A stretch of 64,000 nt of DNA. Origin: Thunnus maccoyii. Its lineage: Eukaryota > Chordata > Actinopteri > Scombriformes > Scombridae. The stretch is taken from assembly GCF_910596095.1 (NCBI RefSeq), contig NC_056555.1, positions 10,107,501 to 10,171,500 on the forward strand, in the 5' to 3' direction. This document shows, in pieces, positions 24,643 through 37,621 of this stretch. The notes below the pieces were generated by a model. The model made no database searches, was not told the origin of the DNA, and saw only the letters and a program-made list of their open reading frames with translations. Position numbers and translations under genes: made by a program. How positions within the stretch are numbered: the first letter of the stretch is position 1; each line of letters begins with the position of its first letter.

Positions 24643-25731
24643 ACCTTCTTTTACCGACAGGGCTGCTGCTGCTGCTGCTGTCTCCGAGTGAAAGTTGTTT
24701 GCGTCGAATATGAAGTGGGCGCGGTATGCAGATCAGGTTACCACTCGCTGTGGTCGGTGTGTCCCCCCATGCACTTCCAGAAAAACACCGAGAAACCCAC
24801 CAGTATTTTCCACCAACTCACTAATAAAAAACCCCACAGTTAAAAATGCACCTACTGCGTGTGCAAAACCAGCACACAACTGTGCAACGCTGAATAAAAC
24901 AACAGCTGAGAGGATGCTGAAATGTTTTGTATAATAACTGAAAAAGATTTCGTGACGCAGTTATTGAGGATGTGGGTCAATGAGATGCGACACACTAAAA
25001 CAGCCCGCATATTGTAAAGCCACTTCCCACTGATATTACACACATAGAAGCCACATAATATCCATTCAAATATAACAAACAGCCAAATATAATCATTTTA
25101 AAGCAGATAATTATTAATGATCAATTTTAACAAAAGGACAAAGCGATTCAACTTTTCCAGAAGAGCGTCAACTTTCCATTCAACCGCACCAAAGACAAAC
25201 TTCGACTTTATAAGAAAGACAAAAAAAAATGAAATAAACTCTAATGTGAAGCTAAAACCAGAAGAAATAAAAATCATCTTACCATCAGCGTCAATTAGTA
25301 GTCAATGAGTAATCAAAAGTTTCTTGTAGAAATTACGCACAAGTCATCCAAGTCAACGTTAGAATAAAAAGTTGAAACAAACACTTTCACGTTGAAAGTT
25401 TGAGTGGACACTAATAGGGAGGGTCTGGTCGTGTCCCCTTATCTGCGACTTGTTTGTTATGGACTCAGGGGGACGTCCTATTAGAGAGGTGGGTCACGTG
25501 TGTCTCGATCAAAACAGTCTTGTTGGAGCGCAGCCAGGATGTAAACATCGCTATCATAAATCCCTACGACTATTAAATGCAGCGCACGCACAAGCTGAAG
25601 TTGCATAAACTGCAAAAGCTGCAAAAGTGCGCAGAACAATCTCAAAAATGCACGACAGGAGAAATGCATTAAAGTATTTTATTGCGTAGCATATTTATAA
25701 ATGTGTTAATAATGATTATAAATATTCTTAC

Positions 25732-25860
25732 CCCGTTATCATGATGCAAAAACGCACTGATTCTCTGCGCGCTCCTGCTGCAAACCTGTTGCTCCTGCGC
25801 TCTGTTGCGCCCTTGTGCTTCGCCTCCCCTTCAGAGCGACTAGAAGTAGGTCAAATATCT
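25732..25860 (-). other. Probable leader exon and promoter of the CDK inhibitor gene
   Basis: On the minus strand, GATAACGGG|GTAAGAAT is a good donor ending an exon at 25732. The sequence above it (25735-25930) is the most GC-rich near the gene and contains several CGC steps, typical of a promoter. Joining this exon to the acceptor CTCTGACAG (22431) matches the two-exon-plus-leader layout of p21 genes. The transcription start was not placed. An ATG at 25742-25740 in this exon is in frame with the main coding region. Confidence 0.5.
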
Positions 25861-26491
25861 TGGCAATGGCGGCCATTTCCCCTTCTTCCTCAAATGTGAC
25901 ACACATTCTCGTGTAGCGCTTGCATCACGTTCTGTTTTGGAACCGCGCCCACATCCTCAAGTCACGTTGAGTTGCAACGTGAGCGGGACAGACAGCTCCA
26001 TTTTGACTTCTTCTGTAAATTTGCTACATCCCTGTTTGGATATGTTGTCTGCTTTGGTTTGTGAAGTGGGAAAAAGCACTGAGACGCCCGGTACATGATC
26101 ATGTACATTTGACATCTTAACTGACCTGCCATGTTTAATGTATAATGATAGATATGTAAACATGTATGATGATAAATCAGAATGAAATGAAATTAAAATG
26201 AAATTAAAGTTTTTACTGGTCTAAGACTAATCTGATTTTATCTAAAGTCAAAGGCAGGTTCTTTTAGTATGTTTACAATATAATTATCATAATGGAGCCA
26301 TGTGAGGAAAAATATTACAGCCCTTTTTACACTAAGACTAAGACTTTCTGCTGCTTCAATGTACTTGATCATTTGGAATTAAAAATTACCTGGATTAATA
26401 CAATTTGAGTCAGCAATCAAAACAGTAGACTTATAATTAACTAAAATTAATAGAACTGAAATTATTATGATATAAAATGTTGATAATTATT

Positions 26492-26700
26492 CAGAATCAG
26501 CTTTATTGGCCGACACATGGATTTTCCAGTGGTTCTCAATGTACTCCCAGACAAGTCAAGTCAGTTCTATTTGTGTAGCCCAATATCACAAATCACAAAT
26601 CTGCCTCAGGGGGCTTTACAATCTGTGCAACAATACAACATCCTCTGTCTTTAGACCCATGATTCAAATAAGGAAAAACCCTTCAACGGGGGAAAAAAAT
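26492..26700. mobile_element. Retroelement-derived repeat fragment (CTTTATTGGCC / GCCTCAGGGGGCTTTACA type)
   Basis: Contains AGAATCAGCTTTATTGGCC followed by AATATCACAAATCACAAAT, CTGCCTCAGGGGGCTTTACA and CATCCTCTGTCTTTAGACCC. This order is a familiar high-copy percomorph repeat, and the same block in reverse orientation recurs at about 54258-54347. No coding capacity. Confidence 0.7.
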
Positions 26701-27623
26701 ATACCATATACAATGTATCATACAAATATACCGGAACATACACATACAGAAGACATACAGTTAAAAAAAAGCACAGAAGGCTTACAGAGACATAAACACA
26801 TAGCTATTGTGTACAGACATGTGGGTAGAAACTCTGTAGAGTAATCAATCAGCATAAAGTTCATCAGCAACAATGTATCATTGGACAACCAAGTCATTTT
26901 AAGTCATATTTTTAGCAAAATATGACAAACATTTCCCAGTATCAGCCTCAGTATCAGTACTTTTTAATAATAAACTGAATGTCTTTGGGTTTTGGACTCT
27001 TCATTGGACAAAACAAGACATTTCAATATACCAGTTTGGACTCTTGGAACTCTTGATGGATATTTTTCAATAATTAATCAATTAATTGAGAGAATAATCA
27101 TAAGATAAATTAAATTAAAAAATAATATATTTACAGCCTCTCTTTAAAGTGACGAGGGAACTCAGTGTTAAAATATTATTGATGATTTTAAATACTACAT
27201 TTCACACCTCTTTTTCTTTTTTTCAAACTCTACTTCTAACTCATGAATGACTGCTCAACAGCCTTTCCTCATTTCATCACTTTTGCTTTCTATTACTATT
27301 ATGACACATCTCCATCTTCCCATTCATTTTATTATGACATACAGTAGGTTCTCCTCTCTTATTGTCATTGTGCAACAGATTCTCCAATTTCCTATTATTA
27401 CACAGGCTCTCACAGGTTACACGTTTTCTTCAGTCATTACAACAGCCTTGTTGTTGCATAGCTTTTCAATGACACAATGTAGGAATCATCTGAGAAGCCT
27501 CTGAACTGGCCAACGCCCCTCACTCAGAAAGGTTATTCCAGGTTTTACACACATACTTGCTATTTTTACACATTAGTCAGCGCCTTGGCTGTCTCATAAG
27601 TAACGTTCTCTCTGCAAATGCAG

Positions 27624-27724
27624 GCAATGTGTCTGCAGCGGTTTATGAGATGCACTGCTTTAATAAGCAGGTAGCAGTGATCACGGAGCGGTCATTGTTT
27701 GTGTGTGACAGCCGTGGACTAGAA
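27624..27724 (+). other. Exon-like or conserved-element-like block in the gene-poor interval
   Basis: A 101-bp segment sits between a fair acceptor (CAAATGCAG) and a strong donor (GAA|GTAAGTATG). Read in one frame it is fully open (begins NVSAAVYEMHCFNKQ, ends FVCDSRGLE), and its composition is less AT-rich than its flanks. I do not recognise the peptide and found no partner exon of matching phase nearby. It may be an orphan exon, a pseudogene relic or a noncoding enhancer. Confidence 0.25.
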
Positions 27725-28364
27725 GTAAGTATGTCACCACTGTGGAATGTTTCTTGGTTAGAAAACGCTGTTTTCACATGTGGGGCTTAGCAAAAGTTCA
27801 AGGCAGCTAAGCGCAAGGCTCAAAGCAAACAAAACTATTTGAGTTCCACAGAACACTATAAATGTCAACCTCGGACTTCATTTACTTGGATTCTGAATGG
27901 TAAGGGACTGTAGAAAAAAATATTCGGGTTAGTGGAAAAGAAAGTATTGCAGAGGGTCCCCAGGGTAATAAATATTTGCTTTGAACCCTTCATTGACTTA
28001 GAAAAAAATTGCAACAGCCCTAATATCTTAATGGAACAATGATTTTTACATAGCCCAAATAATTACACATCAGAGGTGGAATTACCACTTGCCAAAACAT
28101 AAGAAATAGTGTTTTCTGTTTATTGAGCATTCCAGCTGCTCTCTATTTATGAACCAAGAGCTACTGAATGGACAGTTGTTACCACTGTCACTGAATAAGT
28201 GAACAGGCCACAGGTTTCAGCACCAAAGTATTTTTGCTTCATCCCTTAGTAGAACATGTTGGGTTGTGTTCAACATGCATTAAATGAAAGGTTAACTCTG
28301 TATGATACACTTCACTTTACTGTAGTTCTGTCTTATGAAAAAATGGTGTGCTCTTTATAGAGAT

Positions 28365-28556
28365 AATCAGAATCAGCTTTATTGGCTAAGTATGCTAACA
28401 AATACAAGGAATTTGACTCTGGTTTGTAGTGGCTCTCAATGTGCTTAAACACAAAGATCATCAGAAAGATACACGAGGAGACTGTAAACAGGATACAAAT
28501 AGTGCAAAGGTGTGTAAGAGTTCAAGGAGTGCTGAAATAAATATTGAATGGTAAAA
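28365..28556. mobile_element. Retroelement-derived repeat fragment (AATCAGAATCAGCTTTATTGG type)
   Basis: Begins ATCAGAATCAGCTTTATTGG, continues CTAAGTATGCTAACAAATAC and AAGGAATTTGACTCTGG, and ends in an A-rich tail at about 28554-28563. A related copy occurs at 61890. Confidence 0.7.
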
Positions 28557-30865
28557 AAAAAAAGTGATGTTACTTTATTTACACACAGTAAATGGTTATG
28601 TGCACTATACAGCATGTGTACTGTTTCTCAAAACTCACATTATGGTTCTACTAGCTAGTTCTGTAACTGTGAGAGTGGAAAAAAAGTCCAGATACAGAGA
28701 TAGTTGTCCTCTACATATGGCAAAACACACTTTAGTCCTTTAGTAACAACTATTCTGTCTTTTTTAGTAAATCTCAGAAGTAAAATGTGAAATAAAATAT
28801 AAATCTGGGTCAAGAAAAAACTAAACACCCTCCCCTGATGTCCCAAAATAATTAGACTACCCTCCCTTTAGCAAAAAGAAAAAAATATTTAACCTCTCCC
28901 TTTTCTGATCCCACCTCCCCTCCTAATAATTTCTGTACAGTCCCTAAATGGAAAAAAAAAGATGTGATGATATTTTCTGGATGATCTGCTCCTCCACTGA
29001 CAGCACAATCATCTCTGTTTCTTTTCTTCCCATCATGACACATAATGGTCAGTTAGGATGGTGCCCCACTTCCCTAATACCCCACTAATCTGTGTGTCAA
29101 GTGGCCTTTGTACACTGTCATATTTGAGGGTCCGTCAGCAGACAATGAGGCCTCAGCAGCATGATCCCTCACTGTTTTGTCAGCCCTCTTGACCTGTATT
29201 TACAGTCAGCTTATTGTTCTACATTAAACTCCTAATCCTTTTCTTGTTGTCTACAGTGTGTTGTGTGTTTTGGTGTGTCATCCCAAGCCCTCCCATCATT
29301 AATCCTGTGCTGTTTGTTACAGTTGGCTACGCAGTCATTAAGACCATTGTCTTCCCTCCACGGTCAGTGCCCTTTGAATACATTAGCATTCCTGTCAAAC
29401 AACAGTCACATAGTACAATGTGACTTGGGTCATAAGAAGATGTGCTGGGGAGCTGTCATGGTGGGTCTTGTGCTTTGCAAAAAAAATTGAATTCCTCAAT
29501 TGGTAATGATGTGGAATGTAATGGTTTTGGAAGCCATTTATCAGATTAGAGGGATAATTATACAAGTATAGCTTGACAACGCCTTGTGAAAGGATGCTGC
29601 TCAGAAAATACAGTTGTCATGAATCATTTTCATCTAGTCCTGTGAGGAAAGTTTATGAGGAATTCAGTTTAAAACAAAGCAACAACACAGAAAATGAACT
29701 TAAGACTAATTAAAGGTAGATGTAGTCAATATGAAGTCCTCGACATGCTTCAAACTTTTGTCCTATATACATTTTATCTCCAAAAGGACATTTTCTTCAT
29801 TTGGGTAGTCAATAAAGAGACAGAAGCATGGAACAAAATGCAGTTCAGATGTACTGTGAGTGAAATGTGATGTTAGTTACTGTGATGGCACATCTACATC
29901 TACATCTGCCAACTGAGATAGTGTTCTCTTCTTTGAAAATACAACTGTAACTTCGCTGTTTAAATGCCATTTGGTTTCACTCCAGGCGTGTCAGAGGTTT
30001 CAGAAAGCCGTAGGTCAAAGGTCATAGACTAAACCAGAACCTTGAAACCGAGAGTGTGCTGCTGAGGATGTTTTTCACCATAGTGCTCATGAGACTCTGA
30101 GAGTAAACCGAGAGTTGTTGAAGAGGATGTATCACATGTACCATATGGCGATTTGAATTCAGCAGGAAGTCTCTCTGGTGAAGGGGAAGCTGCAATAGAG
30201 AGATGGAGGGCAGAAAAAAAGCAGAGGAAGTTGTTGGTTCACAGGTGCAGTAGGGGGGGGGGTTCCCACATCCTTCTGCCCTTCAGTTGCAGAGAACAAA
30301 CAGAGAAAAGGCTCACCGCAGACAGCAGATTGTTTACGTCAATCATTATTTACTGACGCACCACAACAAACCTCAAGAGAGAAGAAGAGCCTGGCTGCAA
30401 ACTGTAAAGGAAATAAAACAGAGTAAAGGAAACAGAAGAAGTCAGAGAACCTTTCAGAGCTGTCTGCTAACTGGAGATTTAAGCCTCACACTTGCTAATT
30501 TACCTCTACAAGTGACTTATCACTTCTCATCCATATACGCTGACATGCACATATGCACATGTATACATGCAAACATTTACACAGTAGATACAGATCTAAC
30601 CCAGAACAATAACATTACCTGTAGGCTATAACAGTGGAGAAGCAACATGACTGTATATTCAGTAGTTGTATGAAAAATTGACATGACCCAGTAAGCATGG
30701 ATTTACAGGTTTACAGGTAATAACTGCTGAATTTAATTAAAAATGAACTATCTTACATATAATTGTTTTAAATGCATTTAAATGACTATATTTCAGTGTG
30801 TAGCAGGTCCTAAGTATACACTGAAATATAGTCATTTTAATGGTGCTAAAACAGCAGTTATTTGT

Positions 30866-31110
30866 GAGAACTGAAATAATTAGTCGATTAGTCAATTAGT
30901 TGAGAAAATTAGTTGACAGAAAATGAACTGGAAACTATTTTGATTGTTAATTAATCGTTTTTTATCATTTTTTGAGCAAAAATGCCAAAAAAAAATGTCT
31001 GGTTCCAGATACTCAAATTTGAGTAATTAGGCTTCCTGAAGTTGTAATTTGTATTGTAATTTTTCTTACTTTCTGCTGTTTCAGAGACAAAATAATTAAT
31101 TGTTCAGCTA
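30866..31110. mobile_element. Third copy of the GATTAATCGA-type MITE
   Basis: Begins ACTGAAATAATTAGTCGATTAG and contains TTAATTAATCG, the GGTTCCAGATACTCAAATTTGAG block (seen inverted in the copies at 9876 and 10772) and a decayed far end near AATTAATTGTTCAGC. Boundaries approximate. Confidence 0.6.
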
Positions 31111-31537
31111 ATATGTAATCTAGGCATCTGCAATGCTTTTCTTTTCACCAGTTTTAACTTAGATTTGACCTTCAAATCACCAAATCTATTCTTACTGGGA
31201 TATGAATACTGAATGTGGGGTAACTTTATTATAAAGGCTGAGATATGCAAAGCTTCTTCTTATCTCCAAATGCAAATCATTTGTGCAGTGTGAACTTAAT
31301 TGGGCTCCTTATCCTTTTAGGGGGAGGGGTGTGGAGAAATATGCAGAGGAATTAAAATGGCAGTGAACCCAAAACTGAAGTCACACGTACATAAGTACTC
31401 CATACGTAGATGGGAGGAGTTTCCATGGGAGTATTCGCCCAGCTGTGGAGGCCACAGGTGGGGTTGTTGGGGGGAGGAGGAGTGAGCTGTGCTCTGATTT
31501 CATGGGCTGGTTGATGCATGTATGTGTGTGTGTGATT

Positions 31538-31578
31538 GGGGGGGGGGGGGGGGGGGGGGTTGTGTGTGTGTGTGTGTG
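31538..31578. repeat. Poly-G run of 22 followed by (TG)n
   Basis: Twenty-two consecutive G at 31538-31559, then nine TG units, in a G-rich neighbourhood. The run can form G-quadruplex structures. Run length is also the kind of feature sequencing errors affect. Confidence 0.9.
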
Positions 31579-33842
31579 GGTCAGCAGAAAAGTTTGGGGT
31601 GCAGGGAGAGCGAGGCCGCTTGCTGGCAGCTGGATATTGTCAGGGGTTCACCAGGGGAGCTTGCGTGTCAGGGTGAACGGGTTTAAGATGAAATGCGCCC
31701 AAGGAGACCCTGACTCACTGTGTTTGTTTTGGGGGGTCCTCAGGGGCTGGCCTGGGGGGTGCCGGTGTAACATACAGATTGGCGTCTCACATTTATTTTC
31801 TTTGAGCACTGGTGGGCTGTGCAGGTATTTGAGTGTGTGTATGTTGCCCTTGTGCATTTATCTGTACATTTAAAGCATTGGCTGTTCTTTTAGAAGCAGC
31901 TCATGCTATGTGGTGATAACATGGTGCTCTTTGAAATATTGTTTTTGCAGAGTGTGTTTGTGGGCGTGGGGAGAGGAGGAGAGGAGGAGGGGAAGGGTTG
32001 AAGGGCGGGAACGAGGCGGGTGTAAATCGATCTTTTGTTTTCGTCCCTGCATATGTGTCTGAGAGGGACTTGTTTTGGTCTCGCTGTGGTAACTTTGAGA
32101 GTAGTTCAATATGTCACGACTAGAGAAAAAGCTTCTGCGAGAGTGAGAAATATTTGAAATATGAAGCATTATTTTAAAGTCAAGCAAAAAATTGAGTAAC
32201 TGTGTGTTTATTTTGAGCAACAGCTGACGATTACAAATGAAAACCTTCATTAATTCATGTTGAATCACCCTTCATAGTATATGCTTGTCTTCAATACAAT
32301 GCAAGTAGCTGCAGGAATCAACTTTGATAAACTGTATGTACCATTCATAATTCCAGTAGGGTTGTGTGTTTCTGCTCTGTGCAGCTGAGGTGAAAAGGTG
32401 GTGTGCTTCAGCTGATGTGTTTTTCACCCTTATCTACATCTGGGAAACATCTGGTTTGCATCTGGCCCTGGCCGTGTAGTACGGAGCTGTGCATGAGCGT
32501 GACAATATGTGTGTTTCTGTGAGAGAAAGAGAAGGAGAGGGCATGGAATATATTTGTGAGTTTTGGATATGCGTGCGTGACGGGCTGGATGAGGGGATAA
32601 ATGAGTGAGGGAGCAAATGACTGTGCTGAAAAGAGTGTGTGTGCGTGATTGTGTTCTTAATGTTGTCTTAAATTGTGTGAGTACTAAGCAGAAACGTTCA
32701 CATATATGAATGATTAAATTGGTTGTTTACCAGGAAGATCTGATATTTCATGCAATCAGTTCAAGACCTGTGACTATCAAGAGGGAAATCTGCATGCATG
32801 ACCAGCAATCAGCCTTATCTGTTTGCCATTTGTAGGCGGAAGCCTCTTCAGTACAGTTTTGCTGGTTTCATGATTAAATTTAAATTGAAGGATGACAGTG
32901 TCCTCTGTGTGATTACTACAACTTTTGGATGTTTTTTCAAGGTTGGATAGAGAGCAAATTGCTTCATAAGAAGTGAAACTACAAGTCTAATCACGGTGAT
33001 AGCAGGCTTTCACTGTACCTTCTGCTACAGTTTTGACAGTGAAAGGTGAGGCCAGTTCCAGATGTTGAGACAATGATATTTGGAGTCACTGTGTTTTGGG
33101 GCCCATGGTATTGATGGTAAAAGGGCCAGCTGGGCTTTGGTACAGTCTCCAAGGTTTCCAGCGGTGTGCTTTGTCTGACTGTATGAACCTGTCAAATAGA
33201 AAGATGGAAAACAAGCAGAAGACAGACCTTTTTTTGTCATATTGTGTGATTTAAGGAAAAAATGAAGCAGCACTGGTCATACTGGTAGCTCTTACTGAGA
33301 AGTAAACTGCAAAACCTTAACTTCATTTCCCAGAAGCCATGTGACATCAGAGAGCTGCACACAACATGTGCATGTTTTCCGGTCAGTGTGTGATGTTAAG
33401 GATACCACAGGGATGACTCGGGATACGGATTTAACACTGGTGAGTCCAGCTTTGTCTAGACAGTGTCCTCACTCGCTTCTGTTTGAGAAGCAGTGAATAT
33501 TTGCTTCTGAACTTCTTAACATCCAGTTTTCCATTTTTATTTCCCCTTACGTAGCTTTAGGTTTGGGGAAAATCATCTTATGAAAGACTGATGTTTCCCC
33601 TGAATTAAGTATGACCTTTTGTTTATCTTTAGTAAACTTTGGGATTGCCCCTAGAATTTAAAATAAAGCTCTGAGTGCGTAATGACCGACTCACCAGCAG
33701 GTCAGTGAGGTTGAAGTTTGATTTATCACTTTTACGTGGACTGAAAAGTGTTCGTACATGTTCCCAACTTTTTTTGGCTTGTGACCGCATAAATTGAAGC
33801 CATGTCTACTTGCAACAGCTTGTAAATTGCATATAACTGCTG

Positions 33843-34234
33843 CACTGGTTCCCAACCTGGGGGTCCCAACTCCCACTTGGGGTCACCAAAGCTTCATGAG
33901 GGATCACAAGACCCTCTTGATTTTAAGGAATGTAAGATTTTTTTTATATGTGTCTCAGCAATTAATTCATTTATGTGAAGAAAACAACCAAATGTAATTG
34001 TTCTTTCCAAAGTTTATATCTTTATATACTTAGAGTCTTCACTCTCTGCTGAGATAGTGTAGAAAGTCGGCTAAATAGTCTTATCCTGCGTTACAAAAGT
34101 ATGTAGTTAAAACAACCAAAGAGCTAATGGAACCATGGCTAAGTGTCAGGGAGAAGAGGACACTAAATGTGTCAAAAAGTTATAACTCAGTGGTAAAATA
34201 GAGGTCCCTTAAGGAAAAAAGTTGGGAACCACTG
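33843..34234. mobile_element. MITE with CASTGGTTCCCAAC inverted ends
   Basis: Left end CACTGGTTCCCAACCTGGGG; right end AAAAGTTGGGAACCACTG is its inverted copy. Flanking octamers AACTGCTG and GCCTACTG agree at 5 of 8, as in an old hAT-type insertion. Interior AT-rich, no transposase frame. Confidence 0.75.
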
Positions 34235-37189
34235 GCCTACTGAGTTTCATCATAACTTTCCTTCTAATATCATATTTTTCATCTCTTAGAGGCCTAAAAC
34301 AATCCAGAACTTCATACGAAAAAACTAAAGATTAGAGAAAAGTCAGAGAAAGTGAGTAATTTCTGCAGCAGAGCATGTTTTTTAGTCATCTCATGACTTA
34401 TCTTATAACCCCTTGGAGGTATCTATCAACATTTTGGAAAACACTGCTATACACTGTCTATTGTACATTAGAAAAGCAGGTAAATCTCTTAGGTAGGTGT
34501 GTTTAGTAGTCCCACTTTGACATTTTCGACACTGCATTTTACACAAAAATCTTGCTTGGTTTAGCTTAAAAAATTATTTGACATGGATACCAATGATTTT
34601 CAGGAGTGAGTTTTATGTTATATCCATTAATTTCTGCAATAAGATTTGTTTTTCTTAAATCCACAGCTTGGGTTTGGTTCTAAGGACAAGAAGGTGAATG
34701 AGAATCTGTAATGAGGCCCCTGTGGAAGACCAGATCTTTCATTCCTGAAGTAAGCATGTGGTTATTGGGGGTTACATATATGGATAAGATTCCTCAGAAC
34801 TATGATCTGGAACAGTGAGCCTTGAGTAGCCAGTGCTGGTGTGGGTCTGGAGAGGCGGTGGGAGTGCCTGGCTTCTTTGGCCTGGAATAATGTCTCAATT
34901 CTTTCTGACTCCTCTGCTCTGTTTCTCAGAGCTGGATGGAGAGCTGTGACCAGAGAGGCTTCACTCTTAAGCCACTCTAGCTGCTTGTGTTTGTGCATCC
35001 GCATGTTATTTCTACTCTACACAGTTTCAAAACGGTGTGTAAATGTAGTACTGACACTGGGTGAGGGCAAATATGTCTGTGTAAGAGTGTGTGTGAAGGA
35101 CTGAAACAGGAAGCAACTAGGGGCCCACACTCAGCCGCAAAGTTGTAGTAGTGAGTAAAAAGAGTCAGCACAGGGGGAAAATAGGTGACTGCACTTTGTG
35201 TGTGTGCGCGCACATGTGTGTGTGTGTGTAAATTTAAAACTTAACAGCTCACCAATTTGAACAAACTTGTGAAATGTAGCCTGTATGAATATATTTTTGT
35301 CACAATGTAGTGAACTTCCCCTTACAGGGGCCCACAGTGGAAACTAATCTTGATCTTGCTTGTTGCATGTGTGTGATAACAGCAAAAAAGGCTGCTGACA
35401 TGCCCCTAAGTGGCCCCCTAACATGAGATAAATGTAATCTTTGCAGAAGTATTTTTAAGCCTTTATTTTCATCTCAACTTCTCTCTTTACCTCTGTGTTT
35501 ACTCCCAGAAAAGAGCCCATAGTGGCAACAATCAGCTCAAAATAACAAGCCGAAAACGCATCATTTATCAACATTCTTGATGATATGAGCTCATGTGGAG
35601 CTTAAGGCTTCATTCTGGTGAGAATTGCGTGTCTAATGATATAACACTGGGGTCATGGGTTCCCTGCAGGCTCATGTCTCGGAGGTTCCTCTGCAGCAGC
35701 TTTAATCACATGTCTTTTATCCTAGTGCTGTCTGAAAGCCTCAGGGCTGATTGGCCTCAGCTTGTGACACTGACATGACAATACAAGAAAAATAAAGTGT
35801 TTCAGACCAGTGTGTTACCTGTGTTTAATATGTAAAAGTGACTTCTCAGTGTTCCTTATCATTTGTAGTTGAGATCAGTGAACTTTGTATTGTGCTTGCA
35901 TCAACTGAGGGCTGCAGATGAGATAAATATGTCGCCATCATTTGATTTTTCTTCTTTCGTGGTGATATATAACAAAAGCAAACCCCAGCATAGGGTGCAG
36001 AAAAGTTATAAATAGTTGACATACTTTTGAGGAAGTCTCCCTGGACTGGATCCTCATTGTTTTGCGCCATCTGGTGTTTTGTACAAGCATGTACAGCTTT
36101 TCACTCCTGTTAGGATATCATGAGAATCACAAAATGTCAGCTCTGAGTATGAGCCTCAACTCCAGCAAGCAGTGTGCACTTACAGCTCACTCTGCTGGTG
36201 AACAAGCAGGATTGCAGTTTTAGAAAGTGCCACCCCCAGAAAGTCAGTTAGTGACACACTGAGTGAGTATTTTGTAGGTTTCAAGTGCTTGTTGCTCAGG
36301 AGATCGCCTGATTACAATAACATAGACATGTTTCAGAAGAAAATAAAGATCACCTGAAATGCTCAGTGTATCTTGGGTTTTACTCTACACCGTGTGATAA
36401 TCCAGTGGGTGGCGTCTATGGGAGTGTCCCGTGTTGACACTGTCAAACCAGGAGGACTGTTAAGATGTGTGTTGTCAGAAGAAACATCCTCAGCCACACC
36501 CTCTGAAAAATCAAGCCACTGTATATGTTTCACACACCCTTTTATCAACATGAAGAGCTTTAAAGAGTAGCGATTTAGCTTCTGTAAAGTTGGAGGACAC
36601 ACAAAAGACAGAATCAAAGGCTGAGATATGCTAATTTTCTAGTGTTGACCTTTTCGTCCTACCTCAAGCTCCAAAAACTCTGGATCCTACATTTCCCACA
36701 ATTCCCATCAATTGTGTCTCTTCGTTAGACCCTCCCTGTTTGGTAAACATTCACATCTTGAAACATCCCACCCCCACTTTGTAATGCAGTTTGCATGTGA
36801 TAAAGTTGTTTCCAAACCCAGACCTAAATTACCCTGATGACATCATTATGACATCATCATAGATTATTTCTCACACCCCTGTAGCCACAGAAGACATTAT
36901 ATAAACTGTTTTCATGGGGTGACTAGTAAAGTGACTGATGTTTAAAATTGGTGGAGTGCCCCTTTAATTCAAAATCAGCTCAGATCAGTCATCATCAGAC
37001 TTTATGTTAAATGACGTTTTTAGAAACAGTAGTACATACCCACTTTATCCTGTGAGAAAATAGAATATGGAAGTAAAAACATGACAATAGTCACCATTAA
37101 GTAAAATAATAATGGTAATCCATTCTCACAGGGACATTATTGCTCACTATTTTAAAAATACAGATGTTCTTAGTTACAATTGCAGTGGC

Positions 37190-37495
37190 TGAAAGTACTA
37201 AGTACATTTACTCAAGTACTGTACTTATGTACAATTTTTAGGTGCTTGTGCTTTAATATAATATTTAATACATCATTTTATGCTACTTTTTACTTGTGCT
37301 GCGCTGCATTCAGATGGAAGTGTTATACAATTTGCTCCACTGTATTTATCTGACAGTTATAGTTACTGACTGCTTTTCAGGTTAAGATTTTACATAAAAG
37401 CAGATCGAATACTTCTACTTTTTAGTATTTTTTACATTGCTGTATTGGTACTTTTACTTAATTAATGACTGTGAGTACTTCTGGCACTACTGTAT
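37190..37495. mobile_element. Decayed MITE of the TACTCAAGTACTGTACTT type
   Basis: Contains AAGTACATTTACTCAAGTACTG, CCACTGTATTTATCTGACAG, AGATTTTACATAAAAGCAG and TTGGTACTTTTACTTAATTA in the order seen in a frequent fish repeat whose interior is rich in GTACTT steps. Ends are not clean. Confidence 0.6.
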
Positions 37496-37621
37496 CAGTG
37501 TGTTGACTGTGATCATATTCATCTGTGTTAACTTTTAGAGAAGCTGAGAGAAGCTAACAAATGTTTTCAAATGATGATGATCTCTTATTTAGGATGAGTC
37601 TTCATGTTCTCCACTTACAAG

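Larger units (their letters stand above)
28570..33840. other. Gene-poor interval upstream of the CDK inhibitor promoter
   Basis: No supported coding exon. Besides the repeats listed separately, it has an octamer motif ATGCAAAT near 31269 beside a homeodomain-type TTAATTGG, and a region of many TG and GA tracts at 31.4-32.7 kb. The open frame at 31445-31873 is created by the poly-G/TG tract and has no protein character. Confidence 0.45.

Noticed and set aside
29321-29423. Possible WD-repeat-like exon after TTGTTACAG
   Set aside because: Two frames are open, no donor of matching phase is evident, and resemblance to WD repeats is too weak.
31445-31873. 142-codon plus-strand open frame rich in G and V
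   Set aside because: Produced by the poly-G and TG tracts; no homology and no exon signals.
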